Below are positions 22,801 to 35,960 of a DNA stretch of 64,000 nt, one piece after another. The translations under genes and the position numbers were made by a program. The DNA is taken from positions 39,599,437 to 39,663,436 of the forward strand of contig NC_059500.1 in NCBI RefSeq assembly GCF_018139145.2, in the 5' to 3' direction. The first letter of the stretch is position 1, and every line of letters starts with the position of its first letter. Source of the stretch: Gymnogyps californianus. Lineage: Eukaryota > Chordata > Aves > Accipitriformes > Cathartidae. Under the pieces are notes generated by a model. The model was not told the origin of the DNA. It worked only from the letters and a program-made list of their open reading frames with translations, and did not search any database.

Positions 22801-24145
22801 AATAAAGATGCTTCAGAAATACAGATATAAAAGCTTTAAGAAACATGAACAAGGACTTCCCATGCTGTACTTGTGTAGGACAAAATGATCCCCAATAACG
22901 AGCTCTCTTGCAGCACTTGTGAAACTTGACTTAGTGAGCTGTGTTACATAGGCTTCTCAATGAGTGAACCGTTAAGTAACTCAAAGACAAAACAATCCCA
23001 ATGCACATGGATCCCATTTCCAGTCAACCAGGCTTAAGGAACCTCGGGCAACTTTTCTCCAGTACTTTCCCAGTGCTAGCTTCAGTGTGGTGCTTCAATG
23101 CCAGCGTGCTACAGGACTGAAGTGTCCATACAGAACATTCAGGTCCCTGAAAACGGGCAGAGATGGGGGGGTGGTTCTCTACTGATTTCATCCCAACAGT
23201 AAAATCCACCAGGCAACTGTCCCCTTTACTCCTCCCAACACACTTATCTGAGGAGGTGAGATTATCCAAACCCTTTACTTTTTCCACACAAGTACTGCAA
23301 AGTGTGGAACATTCTTGCCCTCGCAAGAGTACTCAGCAGCACATATACACGCTATTCTTTATATTCCCTCTAATGCTGTAAGGAGGCCTTTTAGCTACCT
23401 ACAATACATACAGGGAAAGCCTTCCAACTCCCGAGTGTGCAGACAACATTTTATGTAGAATTTTTAAGACCAAACTTTGTTTAAAATACAAAACCCCATA
23501 CTTCTTTGTGTACCACTCTCACATACTACTGGCCATATCATTGCTAATCCCTACCGGAAGATTAATGTGAATTTAAATGCTACTTGTCAAAAATAAGAAA
23601 ACAAGTTCTTATTTCTTAACTTTCTGCTGCTGGATGGAACACTGCTGACAACCTTACTTACAAAACCCCCCAAATAAAACCTCTGACATTGACAGTTTTC
23701 TTTTCTTATTGGCCTGCCTGCATTTTTTTATGCTTGTATTTTTAATGATCCATTTCTGATGTTTAGTTACTGAGAACATTTGAACTCCAGTAACACAACA
23801 GGATCACTGCAAGTGATTAATGTCTTCATAAATTAAATCTAGGCAAGAACAGCTCAGCTACAGGCTCGGACTGCCGTTCTTTGTCCCTGGGTCATGACAA
23901 GAAAAATCCCCTGTGCACATACTGGAGAAAGAGGCATGAAAAGTCTTTCCCTCAGGTATGTGAGGGCATGTAAGCTAACATTCCCTTTAAAGGACTGTAG
24001 GTGTCTGGGGTCTGATGACTGGTAAAATGCTAATGGTAATGTTATCTTAGTTGCACATCTCAACATCTGCTAAGCCCTTGGTTTCACCTTGCAAAATAAA
24101 ATGGAGATTATGCTCCTTTCACTGAGGCCGTAATTTTGTGTGGGG

Positions 24146-24163
24146 TTTTTTTTTTTTTTTTTT
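24146..24163. repeat. Poly(T) tract
   Basis: An uninterrupted run of 18 T in the AOPEP intron. No retroposed body was recognised on either side. Confidence 0.85.
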
Positions 24164-25727
24164 AAGAAAAAATTCTGACAGATCACTTGTGTACTTTTAT
24201 ATGACACCACAAGGAAGAAAGAAAGCATGGAAGTGGAGAGAAAGGAAAAACCTGAGAAACCAAAGCTTGTGGCCTGGTGCTTACAATTCACAGGCATGAG
24301 GCAGCAACGCCACAGCTATTGCTTTGATCTATCGCCCTATTAATTCCTCTTCCCATTATAGAACCCCTGACATTTCACTGGTATTCAGATGTGATTAAAA
24401 TATATTCTAATACCTATAAATAGAAATGTTGGTTCAAGTACTAATTAAAAACAAATCTGGCATTTGGAAACCTGTATCAACAAAAAAGTAAAAAGGTGCA
24501 GTAAATGGCAACAGTTGAAATGTCCCTTTTTTTCTGAGAAAAAGCTAGACCTCTGTTCTATTGATCTTTACGTTAATGTTTGGATTCCCAAGTGTTTATA
24601 AGCATCCACCCAGCGACTTCAGCGTAAAAGTAACAAGAGAGATTTTGCTCTGTCCTTCAATTTTAATTATTGCCATAAAGTTCCAATTATAACAGGGTAA
24701 GTCATGCACACTGACTTTCCGCAGCCTTCACAGTAGTCTTTAATTAAACAAGAGTCAAATGTCATGTGAAGTTTACCATGCTCCCTCATTGCACATTAGT
24801 TGGATCATATGCTACTTCATAACTAACCCTTGTTTATATATAAATCTACACATCCTTTATTTTCATGACTGATTCCATCTTCTTACCTCCCCTACTGAAT
24901 ACTATGTACTCAAAGCAAAGACTGATTGCAAGGGTGCTTTCAGTCACAACTTCTGCTGCCTTAATTGTCACAACTCTCCCAGCTTGAAAAATCCATGGGA
25001 CTCTACAAAATAGCCAGTGCTGCGTGTGCTAATAAGGATTTACTGATTTGCGCCCCAAAGACACTAAGCTCTTTGGAGCAGGGATGCTAGCCTCATATGT
25101 GCCTGTGATGGGGAAGGCATGTTTATAGTATCATATAAACAGTGTTTTCCTCAGGGACTGTTAATATCCATGGCACTTACTCGAAGCAACTGTAAAGAAC
25201 TGATTTCCCCCTTAAACTCATGCCCAAACCCAGAACATACTGTAGTCTCTCTGGAAAGCAAACTTTTCTAAATCCTGAGTGAGACTTTGGAGCACTCGAA
25301 GAGGAACAATACGGGCTGACCATGGGGAAGAATAATTTTAGACCATAACAGACACGATTGCATTTGGAGACAGTACACACAACTAAAATGAACTGGGCTC
25401 TAATACACAGTTACCATGTCATAGTGAGAAATTTAACACTTCAGCAAATGTGCTGCCCAAGGTACATGTACAATAGTTATGACATCTAGGCTGCACTGTC
25501 TCCTGCTACCATGGTATGCAAACACACCTGGACCTACACAAAACACACAGAAATACTGAGTAATTAAGGCATCTGAAGATGCAACAATACTGGAGTTAAG
25601 AACATCCAATTTCAGATTTAGACACAGAAAAAAGAACCTGAATGAGCCTGGATCCTGGTGGAACACTATTACTCCTAGTCAACAATGCAATGGCGTATGT
25701 TAGGGAGATTTTTTTGAAGTGAATTAC

Positions 25728-25844
25728 CTCAGCATCTTGCTGCCGGAGCTGGTACGTTTTCTCTAAGCACTGCAGTATTCTAGGACACAATGTCTTCCCC
25801 TCCAAGAGAGACTCCAGAAGTAACACCAGCTGGTCAGGGAGAAG
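25728..25844 (-). CDS. AOPEP: AOPEP (aminopeptidase O) internal coding exon, third from last
   Basis: This is an internal exon of aminopeptidase O, an M1-family zinc aminopeptidase related to leukotriene A4 hydrolase and aminopeptidase B. It is 117 bp and codes 39 residues, phase 0 at both ends. It begins LLPDQLVLLLESLLEGK and ends LRQQDAE. The acceptor is a pyrimidine-rich CCTCTTAG just above 25,844, and the donor is GAG|GTAATT just below 25,728. The peptide matches my recollection of the vertebrate AOPEP C-terminal region, and it joins in frame to the next two exons (6,925-7,011 and 4,095-4,235) to give a continuous AOPEP tail. The segment belongs to the C-terminal helical domain; the HEXXH zinc-binding motif is encoded upstream, outside the window. 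The leucine-rich, amphipathic pattern fits a helical repeat. The preceding exon, which in mammals carries a lysine/arginine-rich stretch, was not found and probably lies beyond 64,000. Confidence 0.9.
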
Positions 25845-26978
25845 CTAAGAGGAAAATAAATGCCATGTGTGAATAAAGATCTCTACTGACTGAACAATTA
25901 AATGGAAACAAACCAAAGAGGACAAGACTGTGATAACCTGTGTACTTCCAGCATGTGCTTGAAATACGACAAGAACTTCGAGCTGGTTCCTGAAAAACCT
26001 CAGGGTTTATGTGTCTGTGTTCTGAAAGACTCTGTGCTGGGGCCCAATTAAGACTCATTTTCCATGGTTTTCATTGCTACAGTTAGATCAGATCTAACCC
26101 ATGCTTATCTTATTGAAACATAATTATAGCTTATTAAGATTTTTATGGAATACATATGCTAAGTAATTCCATTTTGTTTGGGCTTGGAAGAAATAAAAAA
26201 AGGAGAATAATTTACAGTGCATAATTTCAGGAATCAACCGGACATATGAATGTATAATTTTTAAAAGTTGCTTTTTCATCTGTTATATGAGCAACTGCAT
26301 GATATTCTTATAGTGAACAAAGAAACATAACACAAATAAGTGACCCACAAAACAACTGTTGTAATGACACATTTTGAGGCATACTTTAGTGCAATGAGTC
26401 ACAAGCCATCCATCATTACATGGTAAAGATGCATGAAAGTTATGTTTGTGGCACACACAGTATGTATCTATCTATATATGTATATATATTTATTAGTCGC
26501 CTGACTCCAGAACCTGTCAAGTTGAACCTAATGTAACCTAAAAAGAAAAAGCATAAGAAGTCTGATGTAGCAAGTGCTTAAGTGCTCTGTTTAATAGGCT
26601 TATTGGATGAACAAATAAATAATTCAAACAGAGCTCAGAGACAAATTACACCAGCTGCCAGGAAACATCTATTGGAAATTCAGGGTTCAGGCTGATCAGT
26701 CAGAAGTTTGTTATATGCCCCAAAGCTTTCCCCACTATTCATCATTGCGGGGCACCAAAAGAGGAAGGGGGAAGGGAGGAAGAATGTGAATTTAAGCTTT
26801 TGCACACAAAAAGAAACAAGCACTGCTCACTTATAATGTTCTCCAGACAGATTAATGAAAAAAGGTATCCTGTTACTTTAACACTACTTCCAGCTTTTAT
26901 CACATTTGGTGATTCTCTGCTCCTTAGCTGCATCAATGCGCTAAGCACGTACAAAATGACGTCCCCTGTAGGAAATAC

Positions 26979-27095
26979 CTCTTCCAACAACACACCCCAC
27001 AGCCAGAGCTGTTTATGTGGATTGAACAAGTCTGGACCCCTGATCTCTGACAGCAAGTCCATGAAGGTATCAAGGATCTTCTGATAAGTCTTAAT
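26979..27095 (-). CDS. Candidate extra AOPEP exon or pseudo-exon (unproven)
   Basis: An open segment of 117 bp codes 39 residues, phase 0 at both ends. It begins IKTYQKILDTFMDLLSEI and ends WLWGVLLEE. An acceptor TTTTACAG precedes it and a donor GAAGAG|GTATTT follows, so it could be spliced in frame directly to the exon at 25,728-25,844. Its composition looks protein-like, with alternating hydrophobic and charged helical residues. Against it, the residues do not match the AOPEP region I remember before LLPDQLV, which is lysine/arginine-rich and ends in VFEK. The pyrimidine tract is also weak. It may be a lineage-specific cassette exon, a fragment of an unrecognised retroelement, or chance. 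Confidence 0.22.
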
Positions 27096-28841
27096 CTGTA
27101 AAATATCGCCGTTAACAACTAACTAAGCAACATGACATTTTCTTCCCTTTTAGTCTGACATAATTTAGCATAGTACTTAAATCAGAATAAAGAGGAAAAG
27201 AAATCTCTAGGATTTTAATGCTTTGGTTTCCTTGCATTTTGATTTCCTTCCATTTTTTTATTATTAAAGTTGTTTTCTTGGAGACTGAAAAAAAACTCGC
27301 ATCTCACTGGCTCTTACTGGAACATTTTCTAAGTGATACCGAAGTCTGCCAACAAAACGGAGTTGTTAAAAATAGTCAGACATTTAGAAATATTGAATAT
27401 ATCAATTTCAGGACAACTACTAAAATGCCAACTTGAATGTTTATTGCGCAGTCCAACAGCAGCTGCCTGGGGGATGGTGAGACACTCTAAAAAATAAAAC
27501 AGGGAAGGCTTCTGGGAAGTGGCTCTGCTTGGAAACTGAATTCATTCTCAACATTAATAAAATCTGAAATGTTGCAGAACACCACGCACAGAAGGGTAAC
27601 TTCTGATTTAGAAAGCCTTCCCTGCTAACTACAAAGACAGCAGAGCAATACTTAATTTGTAAAAACTGTAAAACAGCTGCTTGAATACATAGGTACAGAA
27701 CAGCTGAGAGTTATTATTTTGTAATATATCTCCAGTATAATTGCTATACAGATTCACCCAGAGAAAGCTACTGTTTAAGATAGCATTACAGAATCTCATT
27801 GAAGCCAACAAAAGCACAGCAGCAGAGCAACAGCCATGTCCTTAATTTACCTCTGCCTAGTGCTGCATTATGGGTGAAGAGTTTTCAGAATTACAGGTTA
27901 AACTCTTCCCAGTTTAGATTTGAGACTGCAGAGAAAAAAAAATCTGAGACCATGGCTTCTGTTATTTTCCCACGTTCCAGCTGCCCAAGATGAGACTTTA
28001 CATACCAGTTTCCAGCTCATGGTTTAATTAAAGTCCAAGGTAAGAGCGAGCAAACACCGGCAGAGAGGGTGGGGGCACCGGCAGAAATGCTGACAACCTG
28101 TAACCAAAGCGGCACTAGTGGGCGCAGCTATTACATTTTGTTCTACCGCTTACCTCCAACACAAATAAAAGGAGGAACATCCTCTTTCATTCCTTACCCT
28201 TTCTTTTTAATAAACGAGACTCTGCCTAAGAGAAAAACCTGTCCTAAGCAAGGAGGCAGAAAGCTCGGCCGAAGTTTCATGACAGAGACTACTACAAAAT
28301 TCCTTCAGGGGTCGAGAAATCTTCTTTTCCCCCAAACACAGCAATACGAATAATGCTATCTCCAAAGCAGCTTTTTAACGGTTATAAATAAACTTCACAA
28401 AATTACTCTCGAATTTTCAGTCAAAAAACCCACACTCCATTATTTTTCATTTTCCCCACCACCGTCCTTATTTCTCCCACCCACCTGTTACTTCTCATCT
28501 TTCACACCATGAGAATTGTTTGGGGTGCATGCTGTCGATTTTCCACTTGTTTGCCTTATGCTTAATACAACGGGGCCCTTGCTTTTAAGTGCTACCAAAA
28601 CATAAATGCTGGAGAAAAAAAAAAGTAAATTTCTTTCCAAGTATTGTGAAGCCATTTTCCTTTACAACAACACATATTCCGTGAATGCAAATTGAATATC
28701 TAACATACACAAAAAACCACACAATGCAGCTACAGCAAAATACAGCAGGATAAATTTCACTGGGCCAGAGTGAATCCCCATGTTGAAAACATTCAGAAAA
28801 CAACCATAACACTCCAAATACAAAACTTCAGTGTTCCTGTT

Positions 28842-28874
28842 AAAAAAAAAAATAAAAAATTATATATATATATA
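28842..28874. repeat. A-rich / (TA)n microsatellite
   Basis: Two A runs are followed by a (TA)n run of about seven units ending at 28,874. This is simple sequence in the intron. Confidence 0.85.
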
Positions 28875-31141
28875 TTAAAAAATCACACTGAACTGTATTG
28901 GGGCATGCTCAGTCAAAATGCTCAAATACATGCGATTATTAAAGTAGATCACTTCAATCAGGAAATGTGGTGAGTATCAAGAAATAGTTTTCATTACAGC
29001 AATGATTGCTGCAACAGCATCTATTTATACTGTAAAGTAGATAGCTCCTATCTACCTCCAACCTATGCCTGCTGCATGGAAATCATACTACTTTTCCCAG
29101 GGTTCTCCCTCCCCCAGTTGTAAGTACTGATACTACAAAGAAGAAATAAATTAATACGTTGCAATCGAGCACACCAGAGGTTTTCTGTCATGTCCCATGT
29201 AATTAAACATCATCCCCACTATAAAGCTGTATCCCAGCACTGTATATGTTATCTTGCTCTTACGACTGTAAAACCTCTTCTGCAACTCTTCAGCCTTTAA
29301 AAGAGTTCACTTGTCCTGCCACTAAGTAGCCATTTGTTCCCTGCTCCCCCTATGTTACCTGACGTGGTGGTTTTAAAGTTTGAATAATGAGGCTGTTACC
29401 TCTAAAACAAACTGAAAATGATGGGGAGTATCAAAACTAGGTCTGTATTTGAAAAAGGCAAGATGAAAGAATTAAAGAAAATGTAACCAAATTGAAAATA
29501 TAACTCACACTACTACCGAAGCAGCTTACTAGGGCTGAGATTCAAAGTACACTAAATATCTGGGAACTAAGAAAAAGCATACTTTGTATTTTATTCATAT
29601 CAGTACACAAGACACTTAAGCCATTATGCTGTGTTACAAGAATATCTCAAGACATTAGTAGGTTTGAAAGGGTTTCTACAAATAATCTTGGAACAAAACT
29701 ATGAGTTTTCTGAATCCTACCCCTAACCTGTAAAAAGCACAAAGAAAACAAATCTTGCATCTTCAAAGATCTGGTACGGCACCTACAGAGGCCATCGACC
29801 TCACATCCCAGAAGACCACCCACGCGAAGGAGCGTATTTATCAATTCCTACATTAACAAATGCAATAAATGCCAGATTCACCCTTTATACTAGAAAAAAT
29901 GCCACTGAAACATTTAACTACTGACCTTTCACAGCCATGAAATGTGACACAGATCTATCTACTTGAGCATCCACAGCACCAGCACTTGCACTGCACCCCT
30001 AAGCCAGGACACAAATCACTAAAGTAGTACAGCTGGTATGCTGAATATCCCATTTGCTCCTGCCTGCACTTGAATGAAGTCATTGAAAGCCTCCTCGGAG
30101 GGGAAATCTGCCTCAGACTAATGCAGCAACCGATTGACAGTGGCGTGATTTCTATTATTACTCCATTATCACACTGGGATCTGTGCCTAAATGAGCATAC
30201 TTCCTCCCTGATGCCATTTCCTTTTATCCTGGCTCTAGTCTAAAAGCAGATCAATGGGAGTAATATATATGATGTCACTTCAATTTACAGCTACTGCCTC
30301 CCTCTCTCGTGTGTACAGATAGATCGATTCTTCCCAAAAATGGTTAAGAAATGCATGGGGAGACTCTTCTCCCAGAAAAGAGTTCTCTGCTATATTTGTC
30401 TGTGTAACCACAGCAAGGAACTGTTTATACTGAGCAAAAACAGGGAGGAAAGGAAAAAAAAAGTCACTACTGTGCACTGGAAAATGCTGGCTGAAATACA
30501 ACACAAACAAGGCCTAAAACAGAATTAAAGCAATTTGACCTTTGAAAATTATACAGAAAAGTTTCAAGTTTCTAAGGCACAATATATTTCTCCCGTATTT
30601 CTTCGGGAGAAGGTAGTCTCGTCCCCCCCAAAACATGAAATGTCTTTTCATTTACATTTTTACAAGATTTTCCAAAGTCAAACCGAATTCCTTCCCACTT
30701 CTCTGTTAGGTAAGAAAGGGAAAAACCCCACCCCAGAGTTCAGTAGTGAATGGCTCACTTCAGACAAAATTTCCTCATTAATTGCAGATAAGAAAGCACT
30801 GCTACTAGTCCAGGAGACAGGATTTATAGGGCCAGGCCATCTCTGCGCCTACACTCTGAACCGATCAAACAAATCGCTGAATGAATCTCACGTTATAAAC
30901 TCTCCACATAGACAATTTGCCTTAAGGGCTGTTTTCTGCAGGCTGCAATTAAACAAAAAACCTTTGTAAAACAAATCCCCCTTCCTCAAACTGTCCAGAA
31001 ATTGTTAGCTTGAAAATTCAAGAAAACACTATTTACTCAACAATATTTTTAGACAGACTTTGTCATTGTTTACCTCAAACAATATTTTTCAGATGCTGTT
31101 TTCATCTGCACAGTGACTTCTTTTAAATGAAAACAAGGCTT

Positions 31142-31170
31142 CCCCCCACCCCCCACCCCCCCCGGGGGGG
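31142..31170. repeat. C-run followed by G-run
   Basis: Three C runs separated by single A bases are followed at once by seven G. The last eight C (31,156-31,163) and seven G (31,164-31,170) can pair as a hairpin without a loop or form i-motif/G-rich structures. Such sites are error-prone in sequencing. Confidence 0.85.
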
Positions 31171-33249
31171 CTAAAATGTACTCATATCAAGTAACATATG
31201 AGTTCAATAAAAATGTCCACGCTAACAGCTGTTAACTAGCATAGTGTGATACACTACTTAAGAGAGTCTAACTCTGAAAGAACTAGTCTGCAGTTTGATT
31301 AATACACAGAAAAAAAAAGTAATCTGCAGCTGACAAAAAAATGCTTTGAACTGGTTCACAAAATAAAACCCATCTATGCCAGAGGCTGACAAAATTTCAG
31401 AAGTGCGTAGTGAAGCAGACTGTTCTGTTTAACTTTATTTGGGTCAGTTTGTTTGTGACTTGCCTCTTGCTGAAAAATCAGCTCCCCTTCAAACATTTAT
31501 GAAAGATAACTAGACCTCACTATATTTAAAAGCAAAATAAATATCTCTGTCTGTAACACATTCTTGTCTACCTATGAACTACACTTCTACGAAATGTCTT
31601 CCCGTTGTGTGCAATTTTTCTCAACCTCCGCTCAGACGGTTCTTTCTGTGCTTGGCAACTCATTTTTCAACACCTATTTTAAAAACAAAAAAACAGGAAT
31701 TGTACTGGGTTTTTATCATGAAAAAGAAATTCCTATGAACTTTGCTTCAAGAAGTCTTACTTCAAGAAGTAATGATCACAACAAGTTCATCAGCATTTTA
31801 TTTGTGTTACACTTCAAAATGCTGTTTCTGGGACATTTACATCTGGTATGACTTGCTTCATACTAGTAGGATATAAAAATGACACTAAGAGCAATTTATT
31901 TAATAAACAACTGCACTTGCATTTAGTTCCCAGGTACTTTCCTCTTATCAAAATTAAGGATTTCTTATTTTTGGAAGCAGATAAACTATGTCAGAAATAA
32001 TTTTAAGGCCACTACCTACTCAAATATAAAGGTTTGATTTTTCTGGCCACATATATGAAAACATTGCTGGATGAAGGACACAAATCCTAAAGAACCGCAC
32101 AAACTTAAGTCGGCACACAAGTCGAATGACCTGATCTCTACTGACTTTTAACACTCCTTTTCAAATGCAAGGACAAAAATAGCAGTAATTAGAGTGCAAC
32201 TGTTGATATGCAAGCGATAAATGTTATGACACAGCTACAATTTAAGGCGGGCTTCTGGAGGGTTCAAAAAGGTTTTGTGCATGTGCTTGATTTTAATTAT
32301 AACTTAACCTGATATGTGCAACGTTAATGTGTCCACGAAGCAACAAAACTTGGGAAACTTTTTCTGAGCAATGGATTCGGCATTTTCGAAAGAGCTGCTG
32401 ACGGGCAAGCACTTTACAAATTGTGGCTGCTTCTTTGAGATGCCCTCCTCAAAACCTGTCCTAAATTAACACTGATTTGTCAAGTAATGTTTGTGTAATC
32501 AATGCTGTACTTCCCTAAATGTTACAGACACCCAATTTGGGAAGGCTCTTGGGACTACTTACCTGCTTGAACTTCATCATATTCATACAGGTTTTTTTGT
32601 CCTGTTGCATTTAAATAGGATTTTGACACTGTACAAATCATTGTACAAATCACATCATATTACTTGCACCAAACCATTTGGTACTTATGCATCAAACTTA
32701 GCATTTGATTTCCTTAACACTGAAAAATATTAGTAGGGTAGCATGAAAGCAAAAGCAGACAGGGAAACTGTGGGTATATATGTTACAGTACTGTTAGATG
32801 AGAATGCAAGGATTTAATTTTATCGATACTTTAAGCTGACTTTCAATGCGGGAATCAGCGGCATAAATGAAAGTTTAAAGCTGTTTCACATTCTGTGCCT
32901 GATATTCTGGTTACACATTACCAGTAATGTTTTTAAAAGGCCAGCCATTGCTACCAGTCCATAAACTGAAATTTTTTTTCTTAAGCTATAGTACAAAATA
33001 TTTTCCCATAATTTACTTGATGGAGAGAAGATCCACTTACGAAGAAATTGAACATCTGCAATCTAATATAAATGCACTGAAATGTCAAAAATTATTAAAC
33101 CTTTATGATCTAACATACTGCTGAGCCAGCAAAATGAAAACCAGGTGGCTTCCACTACAGGTTCAGTCAGGTTATACAGTACTTTCCCTCAACCCTACTT
33201 TTCTCAAAGAAATGTTTCACCACAACTTTACCCTCGAGCATAATAATTC

Positions 33250-35960
33250 CCTTTTAAGCATAATAGGCTACACATCGTCTATTCTATGCAGATTATCATC
33301 TCTGCCACTTACTACCGTGCTTCCAGCATGTGCTGCTCCTGGTTTCAGATGAAATGGCCATGGCAAGAGAAAAGTGGACACAAGAAGCCAGATTCCACGT
33401 TTGAAATCATATTCCACAGGACCATTACTTAGACACACTGGGAACAGACAGCATTGCTCTGACACAAACTAAAGTTGAAGCTGGGAACAGCAAGATCTTC
33501 AGTTATCCCTTCACTCCATCTCAGAAGTCCCCAGCCCTGGAGAGGTGATCAGAACGTCAGCACCGCGGTTAGTGCTCTCCAACCACGTGAAAGCAGCTGG
33601 CACTAAGATTACCTTCTCATCTAACAGCAGACCCAACAGAGGCACTTCAGGTTCAGCAAACTGTTCATCTAGCTACAAAAAACAAAGCCAAGGGGAACTC
33701 TGGTTTTATTTTCCAGACTCTTAGACTACTACAAATTAAAGGATTCACACGGAAGACCAACAAGTCTTAGTTAGCAATTGGTGGAAAGACTTCATACCCA
33801 CATCGTAGCAGATGCCAAAGTGGAAGTATTTGCCTCCTTATTTGTCCACCCAGAACACTCTAGGTCTCAGCTGCTCCAAACTATGCGCTGATGCTGAGAT
33901 CAATGGCAGTATAAACCATGTCACCTTGAACGACCATCATCTAGATCCTCTGAAAAAACCCAGATCAGTGAGTGTCCTCTGAGACATCAAAAGAAAGTTG
34001 CAGACTACAGCAGACACTGAAAACCAGCATTTCAGTGGCCAGTCTACCAACTGTGAAAAGAAGAGTTGAAGAACCATTATCTCTGTATGCTAGCCACAAC
34101 CATCAGTGACAGCACCCTCAGACAGATTTCCTTTATTTCTCTGGCTGTATGTACTAGAAGAAGAAAGAGGGACAAAAACCTGAGAGCCAAAGAAAATTAA
34201 CTGATTTTTCTAAGCTTTGCTAAGTTGCAAATTACTGGCCAAGTAACCTCATCACCCAGCACTGAAAGTGCTGAATCCTATCTCTAGAAACTACCCTTGG
34301 CAGTTAAGCTACCTCTTCAGTCCAAAATCCTTGCAACAGAACTGACCAAGGGCTAGCTTGAAGAATTATCTTCTTTTTCCTTGAGAAATTGGCGCATACA
34401 TGGAAATTTCTGGAACAGAAATTTGTTCTATCTACGCCTACCAATGCAGGACCCAGTCAATGACCAGAGTTCATCTACGATGGTGATCTTCAAGGATCAT
34501 GGGAATTCACTAAGAGTTTCCCAGCTCTCTAACGGTGTGGTCAGGTCTTGGGGAGATCATGACTTGTTCACCAGAACATGTTCCTTTCTGGTAAGTCAAG
34601 CACAAAGGTACTACATCTGCCCCAAACAGCCAGCATCATTCAGGGAAAGAACCTGAAGAAGGAGTGAGACAAGAACTCACTTTCTTTCTCTCCTAACCTT
34701 TCATCAGCCTGGCTGCTGCTGAAGAAAGTCATATCAGTTCCACTTAGCTCATGGCTGCAGGATACGACACCACTTCACCAGGGAGGGCTGGCCAAAGTTC
34801 ATCATAAAGCACTAATAATGTCACAAGCCTTCCTGGAGGAAAAGACTAAAGCACAGATGTGAAACTGCACTTCCATCACTTGACCCTTTACTCCTGGAAT
34901 CCACAAGAATCACCTCTCTTTTCTACCCTTTTTTATTTCAGAACAACAGGTGATGAGTGATTTCATGTATAACTGCCAGTTGTCTTTTAACATTTGTAGA
35001 TCAACTGCATTTCCAGACCTCAGCTAGCAATATTTTCTTCTGACCTGAAATCTGGCTCTGATGCATTGTGCGTTCAACACAGCCTGTGCATACTCACAAC
35101 AGTTTTTCCAACACACCACATCCATTTGATCCTTTGTTAGGGGTTTTTTGTTGTTTGGCTTTTTTTTAATTTGTTAAGAACGCAACTGATCAGATTGAGT
35201 GGACTCAAGTTTCTGAAATACACATATACCTCCAAGCGAGCCTTAATCACAGATGACCTTACAATAGATGTAACTGTAACAGATGAGATCTAAACCTAAG
35301 ACTACGTAGATAATGCTGGGAACTTAGAAGAGCAGTATATAGAGTTTGCAGTCATGAAACAGTCTCCATTGACCAAAGATGCAGAGATGCCAATCCACCA
35401 CCATCAGCTTCCTGGATTCTTTTTTTAACTAAGATCTCACAACGGCCATGACTAAAAATCTCCAGTTGTCTGGGAGAACTCTTTCATCGTGGCTGAAAGT
35501 GATGCAGTTCCACAGCCACTGTCACTTCTCAGCCCAATTACCTCAGCGTCTCAAAATGAAGCCTTTGGCACTTCAGAAGATAACTGGTACTGAACACTGC
35601 ACCGTGACTCTAGCAACACAGGTTACCACACGCCTGCCATACTGGTCTTCTAGTTTTTACACTGGTTCCCACCAGAATCCCCTCCAACCCAGCCACTGCA
35701 GCCTGCACCAGTGACACTGAGAAGGCCACCTCCGACTGCTGACCGAGGATCACAGGCAACAGCCAGGCTCCTCCTCCATTCCACAATTTTCCACTCAAAG
35801 CACACAGACTTCTTGAAAGGCAGCCTGAACTTTTCAATGGGTTGATCTAAAACTTGCACTGTGACCTAAGGACTGGTCACAAGCACCACCACCTTCCACT
35901 CCAGATGCATGGCAAGTTTCTCAGACTTGCCTTCTCTAGTACAAATACATAGCAGCATGT
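33250..35960. other. Compositionally distinct, unassigned block
   Basis: By eye this roughly 2.7-kb block has fewer A/T runs and a more even base composition than the intron around it, with many short interrupted open frames on both strands. That is what a degenerate retroelement or long non-coding RNA body can look like. No LTR ends, target duplication, reverse-transcriptase motif or splice pattern was recognised. One T-rich run (near 35,140-35,170) interrupts it. Boundaries are approximate. Confidence 0.25.

Larger units (their letters stand above)
7012..25727 (-). other. AOPEP: AOPEP intron (about 18.7 kb)
   Basis: The intron lies between two securely assigned exons, with donor GTAATT and acceptor CCCAAAG. 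It contains the GC-rich patches at 9.85-10.03 and 15.39-15.76 kb, the AP-1/CRE motif pair near 17.1 kb, the solo LTR at 18,965-19,543 and the tandem duplication at 19,809-19,860. Elsewhere it is AT-rich and I see no further gene. Confidence 0.85.
25845..33249 (-). other. AOPEP: AOPEP intron, proximal part
   Basis: Intronic sequence upstream of the LLPDQLV exon, AT-rich, with the candidate exon at 26,979-27,095 and simple repeats near 26.47, 28.85 and 31.15 kb. A 144-codon plus-strand open frame at 30,535-30,969 has no recognisable domain. I see nothing else. Confidence 0.7.

Noticed and set aside
26800..27084. 94-codon plus-strand open frame opposite the candidate exon
   Set aside because: It is rich in serine, threonine and asparagine, without motif. 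The minus-strand reading is more protein-like and matches the gene direction.
30535..30969. 144-codon plus-strand open frame
   Set aside because: No familiar domain or splice signals, no signal peptide or conserved pattern visible, and it lies within an intron of a minus-strand gene.
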